From the NCBI GenBank assembly GCA_963743035.1, contig CAVUOB010000006.1, forward strand, positions 1 to 64,000: a stretch of DNA of 64,000 bases, written 5' to 3'. The notes beneath the pieces are model-generated. The model was not told the origin of the DNA, ran no database searches, and worked only from the letters and a program-made list of their open reading frames with translations. Each line of letters begins with the position of its first letter. The first letter of the stretch is position 1. Below are positions 44,362-52,113 of this stretch, one piece after another. Origin of the DNA: PALSA-911 sp963743035 (lineage in GTDB: Bacteria > Pseudomonadota > Alphaproteobacteria > Acetobacterales > Acetobacteraceae). The position numbers and the translations under genes are program-made.

Positions 44362-45744
44362 TTGAGCGATCCCCCGCAGGAGAGCGATGTCCGGGGCGGC
44401 GGGATCGTCGCCCGGCAGCTTCGCCGGGTCATCGATGTGCGGCCGGAAGAGGTTCCCGTCCTTGCCTGGTGCTGGGTCTATATCTTCTCGATTTTCCTGT
44501 CGTACTACATCATGCGGCCGATCCGCGATCAGATGGGGATCGCGGGCGGGGTCAACAATCTGCCATGGCTGTTCACCGGCACGCTGGTCGGCATGCTGCT
44601 GGTGAACCTGCCCTTCGCCTGGCTGGTCAAGAACCTGCCGCGCAGCCGCTTCATCCCGATCACCTACCGCTTCTTCGCTGCCAATATCGTGTTGTTTGCG
44701 GTGGCCCTGCATTTCGCGACGGTTGCGCAGGCGGTGTGGATTGGGCGGATCTTCTTCATCTGGGTATCCGTCTACAACCTGTTTGTCGTCTCGGTGTTCT
44801 GGCAGATGAATGTCGATCTGTTCAGTTCCGAGCAGGGCAAACGGCTGTTCGGCTGCATCGCCGCTGGCGCCACGGTCGGCGCGATGGCGGGCTCGGCGCT
44901 GACCGCGGCATTGGCGCCATACGTGTCGCCGATCGGGTTGCTGCTGGGGGCCGCCATCCTGCTCGAGGTGGCCGTGTTCAGCGTCGGCCGCTTGTCCCGC
45001 CTGTCGCCGAGCCTGCACCACACCCCTGCAGCTCGCGGCGAACAGTCGGACGAACGGCCGATCGGCGGCGGAGTCATCGGCGGCATCGCGCACGCCCTCA
45101 AATCGCCCTATCTGCTCAATGTCAGCCTGTTCATGCTGTTGTACTCGGTCACCTCGACCCTGCTCTATTTTCAGCAGGCGGGGATCGTCAGCCACAGCAT
45201 TCCCGGGCGCAGCGCGCAGATCGCGTTCTTCGCGAAAGTCGATCTGATGGTCGATGTGCTGACCCTGGGGTCCCAGCTGTTCCTGACCGGGCGCGTCCTG
45301 CTGGCCTGCGGGGTGGCCGTGACCCTGGCCATGTTGCCGGCGCTGAGCATCATCGGCTTTGGCGCGCTCGCGCTGTTTCCGACGATCGTCGCGGTGGTGG
45401 CGTTTCAGGTGTTGCGCCGGGCCGGTAATTTCGCGATCACGCGCCCGACCCGCGAGCTGTTGTTCACCGTCGTCTCGCGTGAGGATCGCTTCAAGGCCAA
45501 GAGCTTTATCGATACCTTCGTCTATCGGCTTGGCGACCAGGTCGGCGCCTGGTCCTCTGTCCTGCTCATCTGGCTCGGCGGGGGGACCAGCGTGGCGGCG
45601 ATGGTGGCGATCCCGATCTCCTGCCTATGGCTTGGCAACAGCCTGTGGCTCGGTCGCCGGCAGGAAAAACTGGCGGCGGAGGCCGCTGCCGGCGAAGATC
45701 TGGTCCCCGACGCCGCTCTCACGCAAGCCGCCTTGCGCCCCTGA
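44362..45744 (+). CDS. NTP/NDP-exchange transporter family membrane protein (MFS/Tlc-like)
   Basis: About 460 residues from the TTG at 44362, 7 bp after the preceding stop; the exact start is uncertain (an ATG at 44387 is out of frame). The opening VLAWCWVYIFSIFLSYYIMRPIRDQMGIAGG and the block LFSSEQGKRLFGCIAAGATVGAMAGSALTA are typical of the bacterial NTP/NDP-exchange (ATP:ADP antiporter-like) family in free-living bacteria. About 12 helices are visible. The free-living members may not exchange nucleotides, so the substrate is open. Confidence 0.75.
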   Translation: MSDPPQESDVRGGGIVARQLRRVIDVRPEEVPVLAWCWVYIFSIFLSYYIMRPIRDQMGIAGGVNNLPWLFTGTLVGMLLVNLPFAWLVKNLPRSRFIPITYRFFAANIVLFAVALHFATVAQAVWIGRIFFIWVSVYNLFVVSVFWQMNVDLFSSEQGKRLFGCIAAGATVGAMAGSALTAALAPYVSPIGLLLGAAILLEVAVFSVGRLSRLSPSLHHTPAARGEQSDERPIGGGVIGGIAHALKSPYLLNVSLFMLLYSVTSTLLYFQQAGIVSHSIPGRSAQIAFFAKVDLMVDVLTLGSQLFLTGRVLLACGVAVTLAMLPALSIIGFGALALFPTIVAVVAFQVLRRAGNFAITRPTRELLFTVVSREDRFKAKSFIDTFVYRLGDQVGAWSSVLLIWLGGGTSVAAMVAIPISCLWLGNSLWLGRRQEKLAAEAAAGEDLVPDAALTQAALRP

Positions 45745-45748
45745 TCTG

Positions 45749-46753
45749 TTAAGCGGGCACGGGCGCGTCCTTGTGCAGCAGGCCCTCCTGGCGCAGATCG
45801 TCCCAGAGGGCGGCGGGTATCTTGCGTTGCAGCAGGTCCAGGTTGTCGGTGAATTCCGTGGCGTTGCGCGGGCCCGGAATGATCGCCGCCACGGCGGGAT
45901 GGGCCAGCGGGAATTGCAGCGCCGCTGCTGGCAGTGGCACCGAATGGCGGTCGCAGACCGCGCGGATGGCTTCCACCCTTGCCACCACGTCGGGCGGCGC
46001 GGCGGCGTAGTTCCAGGTCTCCCGCCCGGCCAGGATGCCCGAGTTCAGCGGACCGCCGACGATGATGGAGGTGCCGCGGGCGAGGCATTGCGGCAGCAGG
46101 TCGTCCAGCGGCGCCTGTTCCAGCAGCGTGTAGCGCCCCGCCAGCAGGAAGGCGTCCCAGTCGCCGAAGCCCATCGCTTCCAGGCAGACCTCGCGCTCGT
46201 TCACGCCGAGGCCGATGGCGCTGATCGCGCCGCTGCGGCGCAGTTCCTCGAGCGCGCGATAGCCGCTTTCACGCAGCGAGCGCATCAGCTCCGGATGCGC
46301 CGCCGTGCCGTGCTGATAGACGCCGATATCGTGCACCAGAAGGATGTCGATATGCGCGAGGCCGAGGCGCTGGAAACTATCCTCGTAGGATCGCATGATG
46401 CCGTCATAGGAATAATCATAGACCACGTCGAACGGCATCGGCCGTCCCCAGGCCTCCATCGGATCGGTCCAGGCGGTGCGCGGACGCAGCAGCCGGCCGA
46501 CCTTGGTGGACAGCACCCAGTCGCCGCGCCGCTTGTCGCGCAGCGCGTCGCCCACCGCGCGCTCGGCCGCGCCGACGCCGTAGAACGGCGCGGTGTCGAC
46601 ATAGCGCACGCCGGCATCCCAGGCGGTGCGGACGATGGCGTCGCGTTCCTGCCAGGAAATCTGCAGCCGGCTGCCGCCGAGCGTGGCGGTGCCGAGGCCG
46701 AGCGTGGTGACCTCCAGCGCGGTGCGGCCGATGCGGCGTTTTTCCAGCGTCAT
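45749..46753 (-). CDS. aldo/keto reductase (L-fucose/D-threo-aldose dehydrogenase type)
   Basis: 334 residues from ATG 46753. The AKR barrel shows RRIGRTALEVTTLGLGTATL, GVRYVDTAPFYGVGAAERAVG (catalytic Asp and Tyr), STKVGRLL (catalytic Lys), and ILLVHDIGVYQHG (His). The C-terminal NADP-binding part is AAIIPGPRNATEFTDNLDLL. This arrangement matches the D-threo-aldose/L-fucose dehydrogenase and pyridoxal 4-dehydrogenase group. It is divergent from the luciferase-like gene and convergent with the transporter gene (stops 4 bp apart). Confidence 0.86.
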   Translation of the reverse strand: MTLEKRRIGRTALEVTTLGLGTATLGGSRLQISWQERDAIVRTAWDAGVRYVDTAPFYGVGAAERAVGDALRDKRRGDWVLSTKVGRLLRPRTAWTDPMEAWGRPMPFDVVYDYSYDGIMRSYEDSFQRLGLAHIDILLVHDIGVYQHGTAAHPELMRSLRESGYRALEELRRSGAISAIGLGVNEREVCLEAMGFGDWDAFLLAGRYTLLEQAPLDDLLPQCLARGTSIIVGGPLNSGILAGRETWNYAAAPPDVVARVEAIRAVCDRHSVPLPAAALQFPLAHPAVAAIIPGPRNATEFTDNLDLLQRKIPAALWDDLRQEGLLHKDAPVPA

Positions 46754-46865
46754 GCGATCGTCTCCTGTCCCCAAACCAGTATCGCGGCGGCCGGCCGGCC
46801 TGTCGATGGCGTATCCCGAACGGCGTGATAGGCTTCGGGCGGGGAAACGCATTCAGGAGTAGTCC

Positions 46866-47819
46866 ATGCAGATCGGCTTCAACCTGCCGAATACCGGACC
46901 ATTGTCGGCGCCGGAAGTGATGACGGAGATCGCGCAGGAGGGAGAGGCGCTGGGCTTCGACTACCTGACCATTACCGATCACGTCGTGCTGCCGAACCTG
47001 GACGCGCCTGGCTACCCCTATTCGGAAACCGGCGAATTCTCCTCCGCCTCGCCGATGCAGCGGCATGAGCAGCTGACGATGGCTGCCTTCGTCGCCGCCA
47101 AGACCTCGCGCATTCGCCTGGTGCTGGCGGTGATCGTGGTGCCGCACCGCCAGCCGGTGCTGGCAGCCAAGATGCTGTCGACGATCGACGTGCTGTCGGG
47201 CGGCCGCCTGGTGGTCGGCATCGGCGCGGGCTGGCTGAAGGCGGAGTTCGATGCGGTGGTTACCACGCCGTTTGCCGAGCGCGGCAAGGTGACCGACGAA
47301 TATCTGGCGGCCTTCCGTGAGCTCTGGACCGAGAAGGAGCCTAGATTCTCCGGTAACTATATCTCGTTCGCCGACATCGTGCTGGAGCCGAAGCCGGTAC
47401 AGAAGCCGTATCCGCCGATCTGGGTGGGCGGGGAGAGCGGGCCGTCGATGCGCCGGGCGGCGAGGATGGGCGATGCCTGGTATCCGATCGGCACCAACAA
47501 GGACCACATGCTCGATACGCTGCCGCTGTACACCGCCGGCCTGGCGCGGCTGCGTAGGCTGACGGTGGAAGCGGGCAGGGCGGAGAATGCGGTGGCGCCG
47601 ACCTATCGCGTGAAGCGCTACGGCGCCGGCGTGAAGCCGGTCGGCAGCGACGGCAACCGGCGCCTGTTTTCCGGTACCGATGCCGATGTGCTGGGCGATC
47701 TGCGCGCGCTGCGCGACCTTGGCGTGCAGGCCGTCGATATCGACTTCGAGCGGCCGACCGCGGTGGAATTTCGGGCGGAAATGCGCCGGTTCAAGCAGGA
47801 AATCCTGTCCAGGCTGTGA
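46866..47819 (+). CDS. LLM-class (luciferase-like) F420-dependent oxidoreductase
   Basis: 317 residues. Family signs are IGFNLPNTGPLSAPEVMTEI, EALGFDYLTITDHVVLPN, HEQLTMAAFVAAKTSRIRL, VIVVPHRQPVLAAKMLSTID and GGRLVVGIGAGWLKAEFDAV, all typical of the TIGR03619 group. It has the TIM-barrel bacterial-luciferase fold and uses F420H2 or FMNH2. The substrate is unknown. The ribosome site (AGGAG) lies directly upstream. Confidence 0.87.
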   Translation: MQIGFNLPNTGPLSAPEVMTEIAQEGEALGFDYLTITDHVVLPNLDAPGYPYSETGEFSSASPMQRHEQLTMAAFVAAKTSRIRLVLAVIVVPHRQPVLAAKMLSTIDVLSGGRLVVGIGAGWLKAEFDAVVTTPFAERGKVTDEYLAAFRELWTEKEPRFSGNYISFADIVLEPKPVQKPYPPIWVGGESGPSMRRAARMGDAWYPIGTNKDHMLDTLPLYTAGLARLRRLTVEAGRAENAVAPTYRVKRYGAGVKPVGSDGNRRLFSGTDADVLGDLRALRDLGVQAVDIDFERPTAVEFRAEMRRFKQEILSRL

Positions 47820-47911
47820 CATGCTGCAATGCAGAAAAAAATCGCTTGCCAGGACTCGGAATCGCATGCCAGGGTTGCGTTATCGTCAACCAACTGAAAG
47901 GAGGTGATCCA

Positions 47912-47986
47912 GTGTCTCATTGTTCATCGCGCCAGCTCGAGGGCATGGCCTGGGTCTCTGGCCCCACTTCCGGAGTGTCAGAGTAA
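47912..47986 (+). CDS. 24-codon ORF behind a perfect anti-SD complement
   Basis: The GTG at 47912 is preceded by AAAGGAGGTGATCC (47897-47910), complementary to the whole 3' tail of 16S rRNA, with GGAGG at optimal spacing. The ORF codes for V/M-SHCSSRQLEGMAWVSGPT and ends at TAA 47984. A perfect hairpin terminator (48022-48047) follows 35 bp later, so this looks like an independent ~150-nt transcript. It may make a tiny protein, or be a regulatory RNA or a leader. Not recognised. Confidence 0.5.
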   Translation: MSHCSSRQLEGMAWVSGPTSGVSE

Positions 47987-48021
47987 GGTTCTGTCCGCGG
48001 GCTATAGCCGCGAGACAATGC

Positions 48022-48056
48022 GAAGGCCCCGGGCGACCGGGGCCTTCACTTGTTTT
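48022..48056 (+). terminator. intrinsic terminator (11-bp stem, GCGA loop)
   Basis: GAAGGCCCCGG (48022-48032) pairs perfectly with CCGGGGCCTTC (48037-48047) around GCGA, followed by ACTTGTTTT. It ends the small transcript from 47.9 kb and overlaps the 3' end of the convergent methyltransferase gene, so it probably works in both directions. Confidence 0.75.
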
Positions 48057-48669
48057 GGGCCGGGTTTTGGGTCGGGCGGAACAGGACCGACAGGTTGTTC
48101 GCCGGCATGGCCACCACCTCCGGCGCGGCGAACCCGGCCGTTGCCGCCTCCGCCGCCACGGCTTCCAGGTCGCGGATGCCCCATTCGGGATTGCGTCCGC
48201 GCAAATCCAGATCGAATTCGGCGTTGCTCGGCGCGGTATGCGCGCCGCCGCGCCTGAACGGGCCATACAGGAACAGCAGGCCGCCGGGTTTCAGCACCCT
48301 TGCCGCGTGGCGGAGCAGCCCGAGCGCCGCCGCCCAGGGGGCGATGTGGATCATGTTCATGCACAGCACGGCGTCCGCCGCCGCCACCGGCCAGGCCGGC
48401 GCCGCCGCGTCCAGCGCCAGCGCCGGGCGGATATTGGCAAGCCTCGAGGCCGACGCCCAGGCGTCGATGCTGGCGCGGCAGCCCGGATCGGGGTCGCTCG
48501 GCTGGAACGCGACGCCAGGCAGGGCGGCGGCGAAATGCGCCGCGTGCTCGCCGCTGCCGCTGGCGACTTCCAGCACCAGGCTGCCTGGCGCCAGGCGGGG
48601 GCGCAGCACTGCCAGGATAGCGTCCCGGTTGCGCAGGGTTGCCGGTGCATGCATCCGGGCATCGATCAT
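48046..48669 (-). CDS. DUF938-family SAM-dependent methyltransferase
   Basis: 207 residues from ATG 48669, chosen for a GGAG site 7 nt upstream. The SAM-binding glycine-rich motif is SLVLEVASGSGEHAAHFAAA. Typical DUF938 features follow: SDPDPGCRASIDAW, NMIHIAPWAAALGLL and GGLLFLYGPFRRGG, with FDLDLRGRNPEWGIRDLE near the end. The methyl acceptor is unknown. It is divergent from the dioxygenase gene at 48803. Confidence 0.85.
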   Translation of the reverse strand: MIDARMHAPATLRNRDAILAVLRPRLAPGSLVLEVASGSGEHAAHFAAALPGVAFQPSDPDPGCRASIDAWASASRLANIRPALALDAAAPAWPVAAADAVLCMNMIHIAPWAAALGLLRHAARVLKPGGLLFLYGPFRRGGAHTAPSNAEFDLDLRGRNPEWGIRDLEAVAAEAATAGFAAPEVVAMPANNLSVLFRPTQNPAQNK

Positions 48670-48802
48670 TTTCCGCTCCGATCCGGTCAAAGCCGCCTCT
48701 ATCGGCCCAGGGCTGCGTCGATTGCCAGAGGCCGCGCCCGGGGACTAGGCTTTCCGGCAATCACAAGCTCCGCCCGATACCGGGCATCCGGAGGACAAGG
48801 CC

Positions 48803-49714
48803 ATGACCATCGCTGTCCGGCAATTGCATCCGCTTTTCGTTGGCGAGATCAGCGGCGTCGATCTGCGCCAGGAGCTGCCCCAGGCCGATATCGACGCCAT
48901 CGTCGCCACGCTCGACCAGTATGCGGTGGTGGTGCTGCACGACCAGCGGATCGACGACGCGCAGCAGATCGCCTTCAGCGCCCGGCTCGGGCCGCTGGAA
49001 ACCACCATCAAGGCGTATCGTCCCGGCCACAAGCTGCGGCTGGATGCGCATATCTCCGACGTGTCCAACCTGGACGAGGAGAACCGGCTGCTGGCGCTGG
49101 ACGACCGGCGGCGGATGAACGGCCTCGGCAACCGGCTCTGGCATACCGACAGCTCGTTCAAGCCGACGCCGGCGAAATATTCGCTGCTGTCGGCCCGCGC
49201 CATTCCGCCATCGGGCGGGGAGACCGAGTTCGCCGATCTGCGCGCGGCGTACGACGCGCTGCCGGACGACATGAAGGCGCGCATCGACGACCTGGTGGCC
49301 GAGCATTCGATCCTGCATTCCCGCGCCACGATCGGCTTCACCGATTTCTCCGACGAGGAGCGCGCCCGCCTGCCGCCGGTGCCGCAAATGCTGGTGCGCA
49401 CCCATCCCGGCTCCGGGCGCAAGACGCTGTATCTGGCCTCCCACGCCATGAGCATCCGCGGCATGGAGGTGCCCGAGGGCAGGCTGCTGCTGGCCGATCT
49501 GATGGAGCATGCCACCCAGCGCGAATTCGTCTACCGCCATCACTGGCGGGTCGGCGACCTCGTCATCTGGGACGACCGCTGCACCATGCACCGCGCGCGC
49601 GACTTCGATCCGTCCGTGCCGCGCGACATGCACCGCACGACGGTGGCCGATGTGGCGCCCACGCTGGAGCAGGCGGCCCTGCAACGGCAAAGGCATCGCG
49701 AACCGGCCGATTAA
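48803..49714 (+). CDS. TauD/TfdA-family Fe(II)/2-oxoglutarate dioxygenase (first)
   Basis: 303 residues. The iron-binding facial triad is visible: RLWHTDSSF (HxD) and DDRCTMHRARDFD (distal His). The 2-oxoglutarate-binding Arg is in DMHRTTVADV. The N-terminus (LHPLFVGEISGVDLRQELPQ) is typical of the 2,4-D/taurine dioxygenase group. It hydroxylates a small acid or sulfonate; the substrate is unknown. A second paralogue lies at 51199, and DAHP synthase with its leader stands between them. Confidence 0.87.
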   Translation: MTIAVRQLHPLFVGEISGVDLRQELPQADIDAIVATLDQYAVVVLHDQRIDDAQQIAFSARLGPLETTIKAYRPGHKLRLDAHISDVSNLDEENRLLALDDRRRMNGLGNRLWHTDSSFKPTPAKYSLLSARAIPPSGGETEFADLRAAYDALPDDMKARIDDLVAEHSILHSRATIGFTDFSDEERARLPPVPQMLVRTHPGSGRKTLYLASHAMSIRGMEVPEGRLLLADLMEHATQREFVYRHHWRVGDLVIWDDRCTMHRARDFDPSVPRDMHRTTVADVAPTLEQAALQRQRHREPAD

Positions 49715-49784
49715 GGCCTATCCCGACGCGATGACGGATGCATGGGGCGTGACTCTTCAGCCGGTCTGGTGTAAGCACCGCCCC

Positions 49785-49865
49785 ATGTCCTCCGCTCGTC
49801 GTTATTCCGCGCGATTTTCCTATTGGCCGCAGCGCATGGCGGAGGCAGGGGTACGCGCGATCTAA
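49785..49865 (+). CDS. aro leader peptide (Tyr/Phe/Trp-rich attenuator peptide)
   Basis: 26 codons: MSSARRYSARFSYWPQRMAE followed by AGVRAI. Aromatic residues are Y7, F11, Y13 and W14, an exceptional density. W14 immediately precedes a potential hairpin CCGC (49827-49830)/GCGG (49839-49842). TGGCGG (49837-49842) duplicates the 3' arm of the downstream terminator and can pair instead with its 5' arm CCGCCA. This is the arrangement of a ribosome-stalling attenuator. The next gene makes DAHP, so sensing all three aromatic amino acids is sensible. A ribosome site is weak (ACCGCCCC before ATG). Confidence 0.72.
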   Translation: MSSARRYSARFSYWPQRMAEAGVRAI

Positions 49866-49890
49866 CGACGCAGCTACGCATTCCCGACCA

Positions 49891-49918
49891 GCCGCCAGTC
49901 CACCTGGCGGCTTTTTTT
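49891..49918 (+). terminator. attenuator terminator upstream of DAHP synthase
   Basis: GCCGCCAG (49891-49898) pairs with CTGGCGGC (49904-49911) and is followed by seven T. It is 26 bp after the leader stop codon and 38 bp before the DAHP synthase ATG. Alternative pairing of its 5' arm with TGGCGG in the leader coding region would form an antiterminator. Confidence 0.85.
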
Positions 49919-49955
49919 ATGTCGCCGGTGTGACCCAACTTCCAGGAGCCATACC

Positions 49956-51020
49956 ATGCTGACAAACATCGACGACGAACGTATCCAGGACATCACCAGC
50001 CTCAGTTCGCCCGGCCAGATCCTTGGCGAATTCCCCCGGAGCGCGGCCGCCACCGAAATCGTGGTGCGCGCCCGCCAGGCGCTGCACGACGTGCTGCATG
50101 GCGCCGATGATCGGCTGATCGTCGTGATCGGGCCCTGTTCCATCCATGATCCCGCCGCCGCGCTGGATTACGCCGCGCGCCTGCAGGACCAGCGCATGCG
50201 CCTGGGCGGCGAGCTGGAAATCGTCATGCGGGTGTATTTCGAGAAGCCGCGCACGACGATCGGCTGGAAGGGCCTGATCAACGATCCCCTGCTCAATGGC
50301 AGCTTCCGGATCGACCGGGGCCTGCGCATCGCCCGGGGCCTGCTGCTGGACATCAACGCGCTGGGCGTGCCGGCCGGCTGCGAGTTCCTCGATGTCGTCA
50401 CGCCGCCCTATATCAGCGACCTCGTGGCCTGGGGCGCGATCGGCGCCCGCACGACGGAGAGCCAGGTGCACCGTCAGCTGGCCTCCGGCCTGTCCTGTCC
50501 GGTCGGCTTCAAGAACGGCACGGACGGGGATGTGCGGATTGCCGTCGATGCGATGCAGGCCGCCTCCCATCCGCATCATTTCCTGGCGGTGATGAAGGAT
50601 GGCCGCGCCGCCATCGCCGCCACCACCGGCAACGAGGATTGCCACATCATCCTGCGCGGCGGCGGCGGCCCCAACTACGACGCGGCCAGCGTGGACGCCG
50701 CATCCGCCGAAGCGGAACGCGCCGGATTGCCCGCGCGCATCATGATCGACGCCAGCCACGCCAATAGCGGCAAGCGGCCGGAGAACCAGCCGCGCGTGAT
50801 CGACGACGTGGCGCGGCAGGTCGCCGCGGGCGACCGGCGCATCATCGGCGCGATGATCGAGAGCCATCTGGTCGGTGGCCGCCAGGAACTCGTTCCCGGG
50901 CAGCGCCTGACCTACGGGCAGAGCATCACCGATGGCTGCATCGATTGGCCGACATCGGTTTCCGTCCTGGAGACCCTGGCCCAGGCTGTCAGCGCGAGGC
51001 GCCGCCAGCGGGTGATTTAG
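49956..51020 (+). CDS. aroG: 3-deoxy-7-phosphoheptulonate (DAHP) synthase, class I
   Basis: 354 residues. It makes DAHP from PEP and erythrose-4-phosphate, the first step of the shikimate pathway. Motifs are VVIGPCSIHDPAAALDYA, VYFEKPRTTIGWKGLINDP (Arg/Lys PEP site), FLDVVTPPYISDLVAWGAIG, GFKNGTDGDVRIAVDAM and IMIDASHANSGKRPENQPRV (metal-binding His/Asp region). The length and order match AroF/G/H. It lies behind the aromatic leader-peptide attenuator, so besides any allosteric control it is probably regulated by aminoacyl-tRNA supply. Confidence 0.92.
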   Translation: MLTNIDDERIQDITSLSSPGQILGEFPRSAAATEIVVRARQALHDVLHGADDRLIVVIGPCSIHDPAAALDYAARLQDQRMRLGGELEIVMRVYFEKPRTTIGWKGLINDPLLNGSFRIDRGLRIARGLLLDINALGVPAGCEFLDVVTPPYISDLVAWGAIGARTTESQVHRQLASGLSCPVGFKNGTDGDVRIAVDAMQAASHPHHFLAVMKDGRAAIAATTGNEDCHIILRGGGGPNYDAASVDAASAEAERAGLPARIMIDASHANSGKRPENQPRVIDDVARQVAAGDRRIIGAMIESHLVGGRQELVPGQRLTYGQSITDGCIDWPTSVSVLETLAQAVSARRRQRVI

Positions 51021-51060
51021 GGACGATCCTGGAGGTGATTCTGGGGGCGATCCTGGGGGT
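51021..51060 (+). repeat. imperfect short tandem repeat
   Basis: Three imperfect ~13-nt units of the form GGCGATCCTGGGG lie directly after the DAHP synthase stop. They are in a 178-bp spacer before the second dioxygenase gene and have no evident structure of a terminator. Confidence 0.4.
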
Positions 51061-51198
51061 TCGGCGCGGTCGGATCCCCAGCCGTGCGTTCATATCCAAG
51101 GCTTTTCACTCGTGCCGTTCCGCGCCATGATCGTGCGGAGGGAATGAAAAGCTGCGGCCGGAACGCCCGGCCAGTATCACAACAAGGGAGCAGAACCC

Positions 51199-52074
51199 AT
51201 GAACGCCCCACGCAACAGCCAGTACCGCCATCTGGAAGCGCACCGCATCGCCGGCTCGGCCGGCGCGATCATCGAGGGCGTAGATCTTTCGCAGGAACTC
51301 AGCGAGGAGGTGCTGAGCGAAATCCGCGCCGCCCTGCTGGACAATTGCGTCATCTTCTTTCGTAACCAGAAGCTGACCCCGGCGCAGCAGCTTGCCTTCG
51401 CAAAGCGCTGGGGCGGTATTCATCTGCATCCGTTCATGGAAGGCATGCCGGATTATCCGGAGATCCTGGAGATCGTGAAGCTGCCGACCGACAAGAAGAA
51501 TTTCGGCGGCTCCTGGCACACCGACCAGATGTTCTCTCCGGCCCCGGCGATGGGAACCATCCTGTATGCGCTGGAGGTGCCGTCGGCCGGCGGCGATACG
51601 ATGTTCACCAACCAGTACCTGGCCTATGAGAGCCTGTCGGAGGCGATGCGCCGGATGCTGGACGGGCTGAAGGTCGTCTGCGTCGGCGACAATTTCAAGC
51701 AGCATGGCGGCAAGTCGCGCAAGGACCGCTACGCCGACATCATGAGCAAGATGAAGGTGCGCGACCCCGGCGACGTACAGACCACCAGCGTGCATCCGCT
51801 GGTGCGCACGCATCCGGAAACCGGCCGCAAATCACTGTATGTCGGCGGCCATGTGCAGCATTTCGACGGCATGACCGATGAGGAAAGCCAGCCGCTGCTG
51901 GATTTCCTGATGAAGCACTCCACGCGGCCGGAATTCACCTGCCGCTTCCGCTGGGAGACGGGATCGCTGGCGTTCTGGGACAATCGCTGCGTCCAGCATT
52001 TCGCAGTCAACGACTATCCGGCGGAAACGCGCATCATGCACCGCATTACGGTGCAGGGCGACGTGCCGTATTGA
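51199..52074 (+). CDS. TauD/TfdA-family Fe(II)/2-oxoglutarate dioxygenase (second)
   Basis: 291 residues, paralogous to the protein encoded at 48803 but diverged. GGSWHTDQMFSP contains the HxD pair, WDNRCVQHFAVNDYP the distal His, and IMHRITVQGD the cosubstrate-binding Arg. The N-terminus AGAIIEGVDLSQELSEEVLS is family-typical. AGG-type ribosome site (AGGGAGCAG) upstream. Substrate unknown; the neighbouring solute-binding gene (52114-53319, convergent) might supply it. Confidence 0.87.
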   Translation: MNAPRNSQYRHLEAHRIAGSAGAIIEGVDLSQELSEEVLSEIRAALLDNCVIFFRNQKLTPAQQLAFAKRWGGIHLHPFMEGMPDYPEILEIVKLPTDKKNFGGSWHTDQMFSPAPAMGTILYALEVPSAGGDTMFTNQYLAYESLSEAMRRMLDGLKVVCVGDNFKQHGGKSRKDRYADIMSKMKVRDPGDVQTTSVHPLVRTHPETGRKSLYVGGHVQHFDGMTDEESQPLLDFLMKHSTRPEFTCRFRWETGSLAFWDNRCVQHFAVNDYPAETRIMHRITVQGDVPY

Positions 52075-52113
52075 GGGTGCGGGCAGGGGGCTCGGCCCCC
52101 TGCCTTGGTATCT

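Noticed and set aside
47890..47912. Fragment of the 16S rRNA 3' end on the minus strand
   Set aside because: Similarity to the 16S tail stops after about 17 nt, no other rRNA sequence is near, and the plus-strand reading as a ribosome site before an ORF explains it better.
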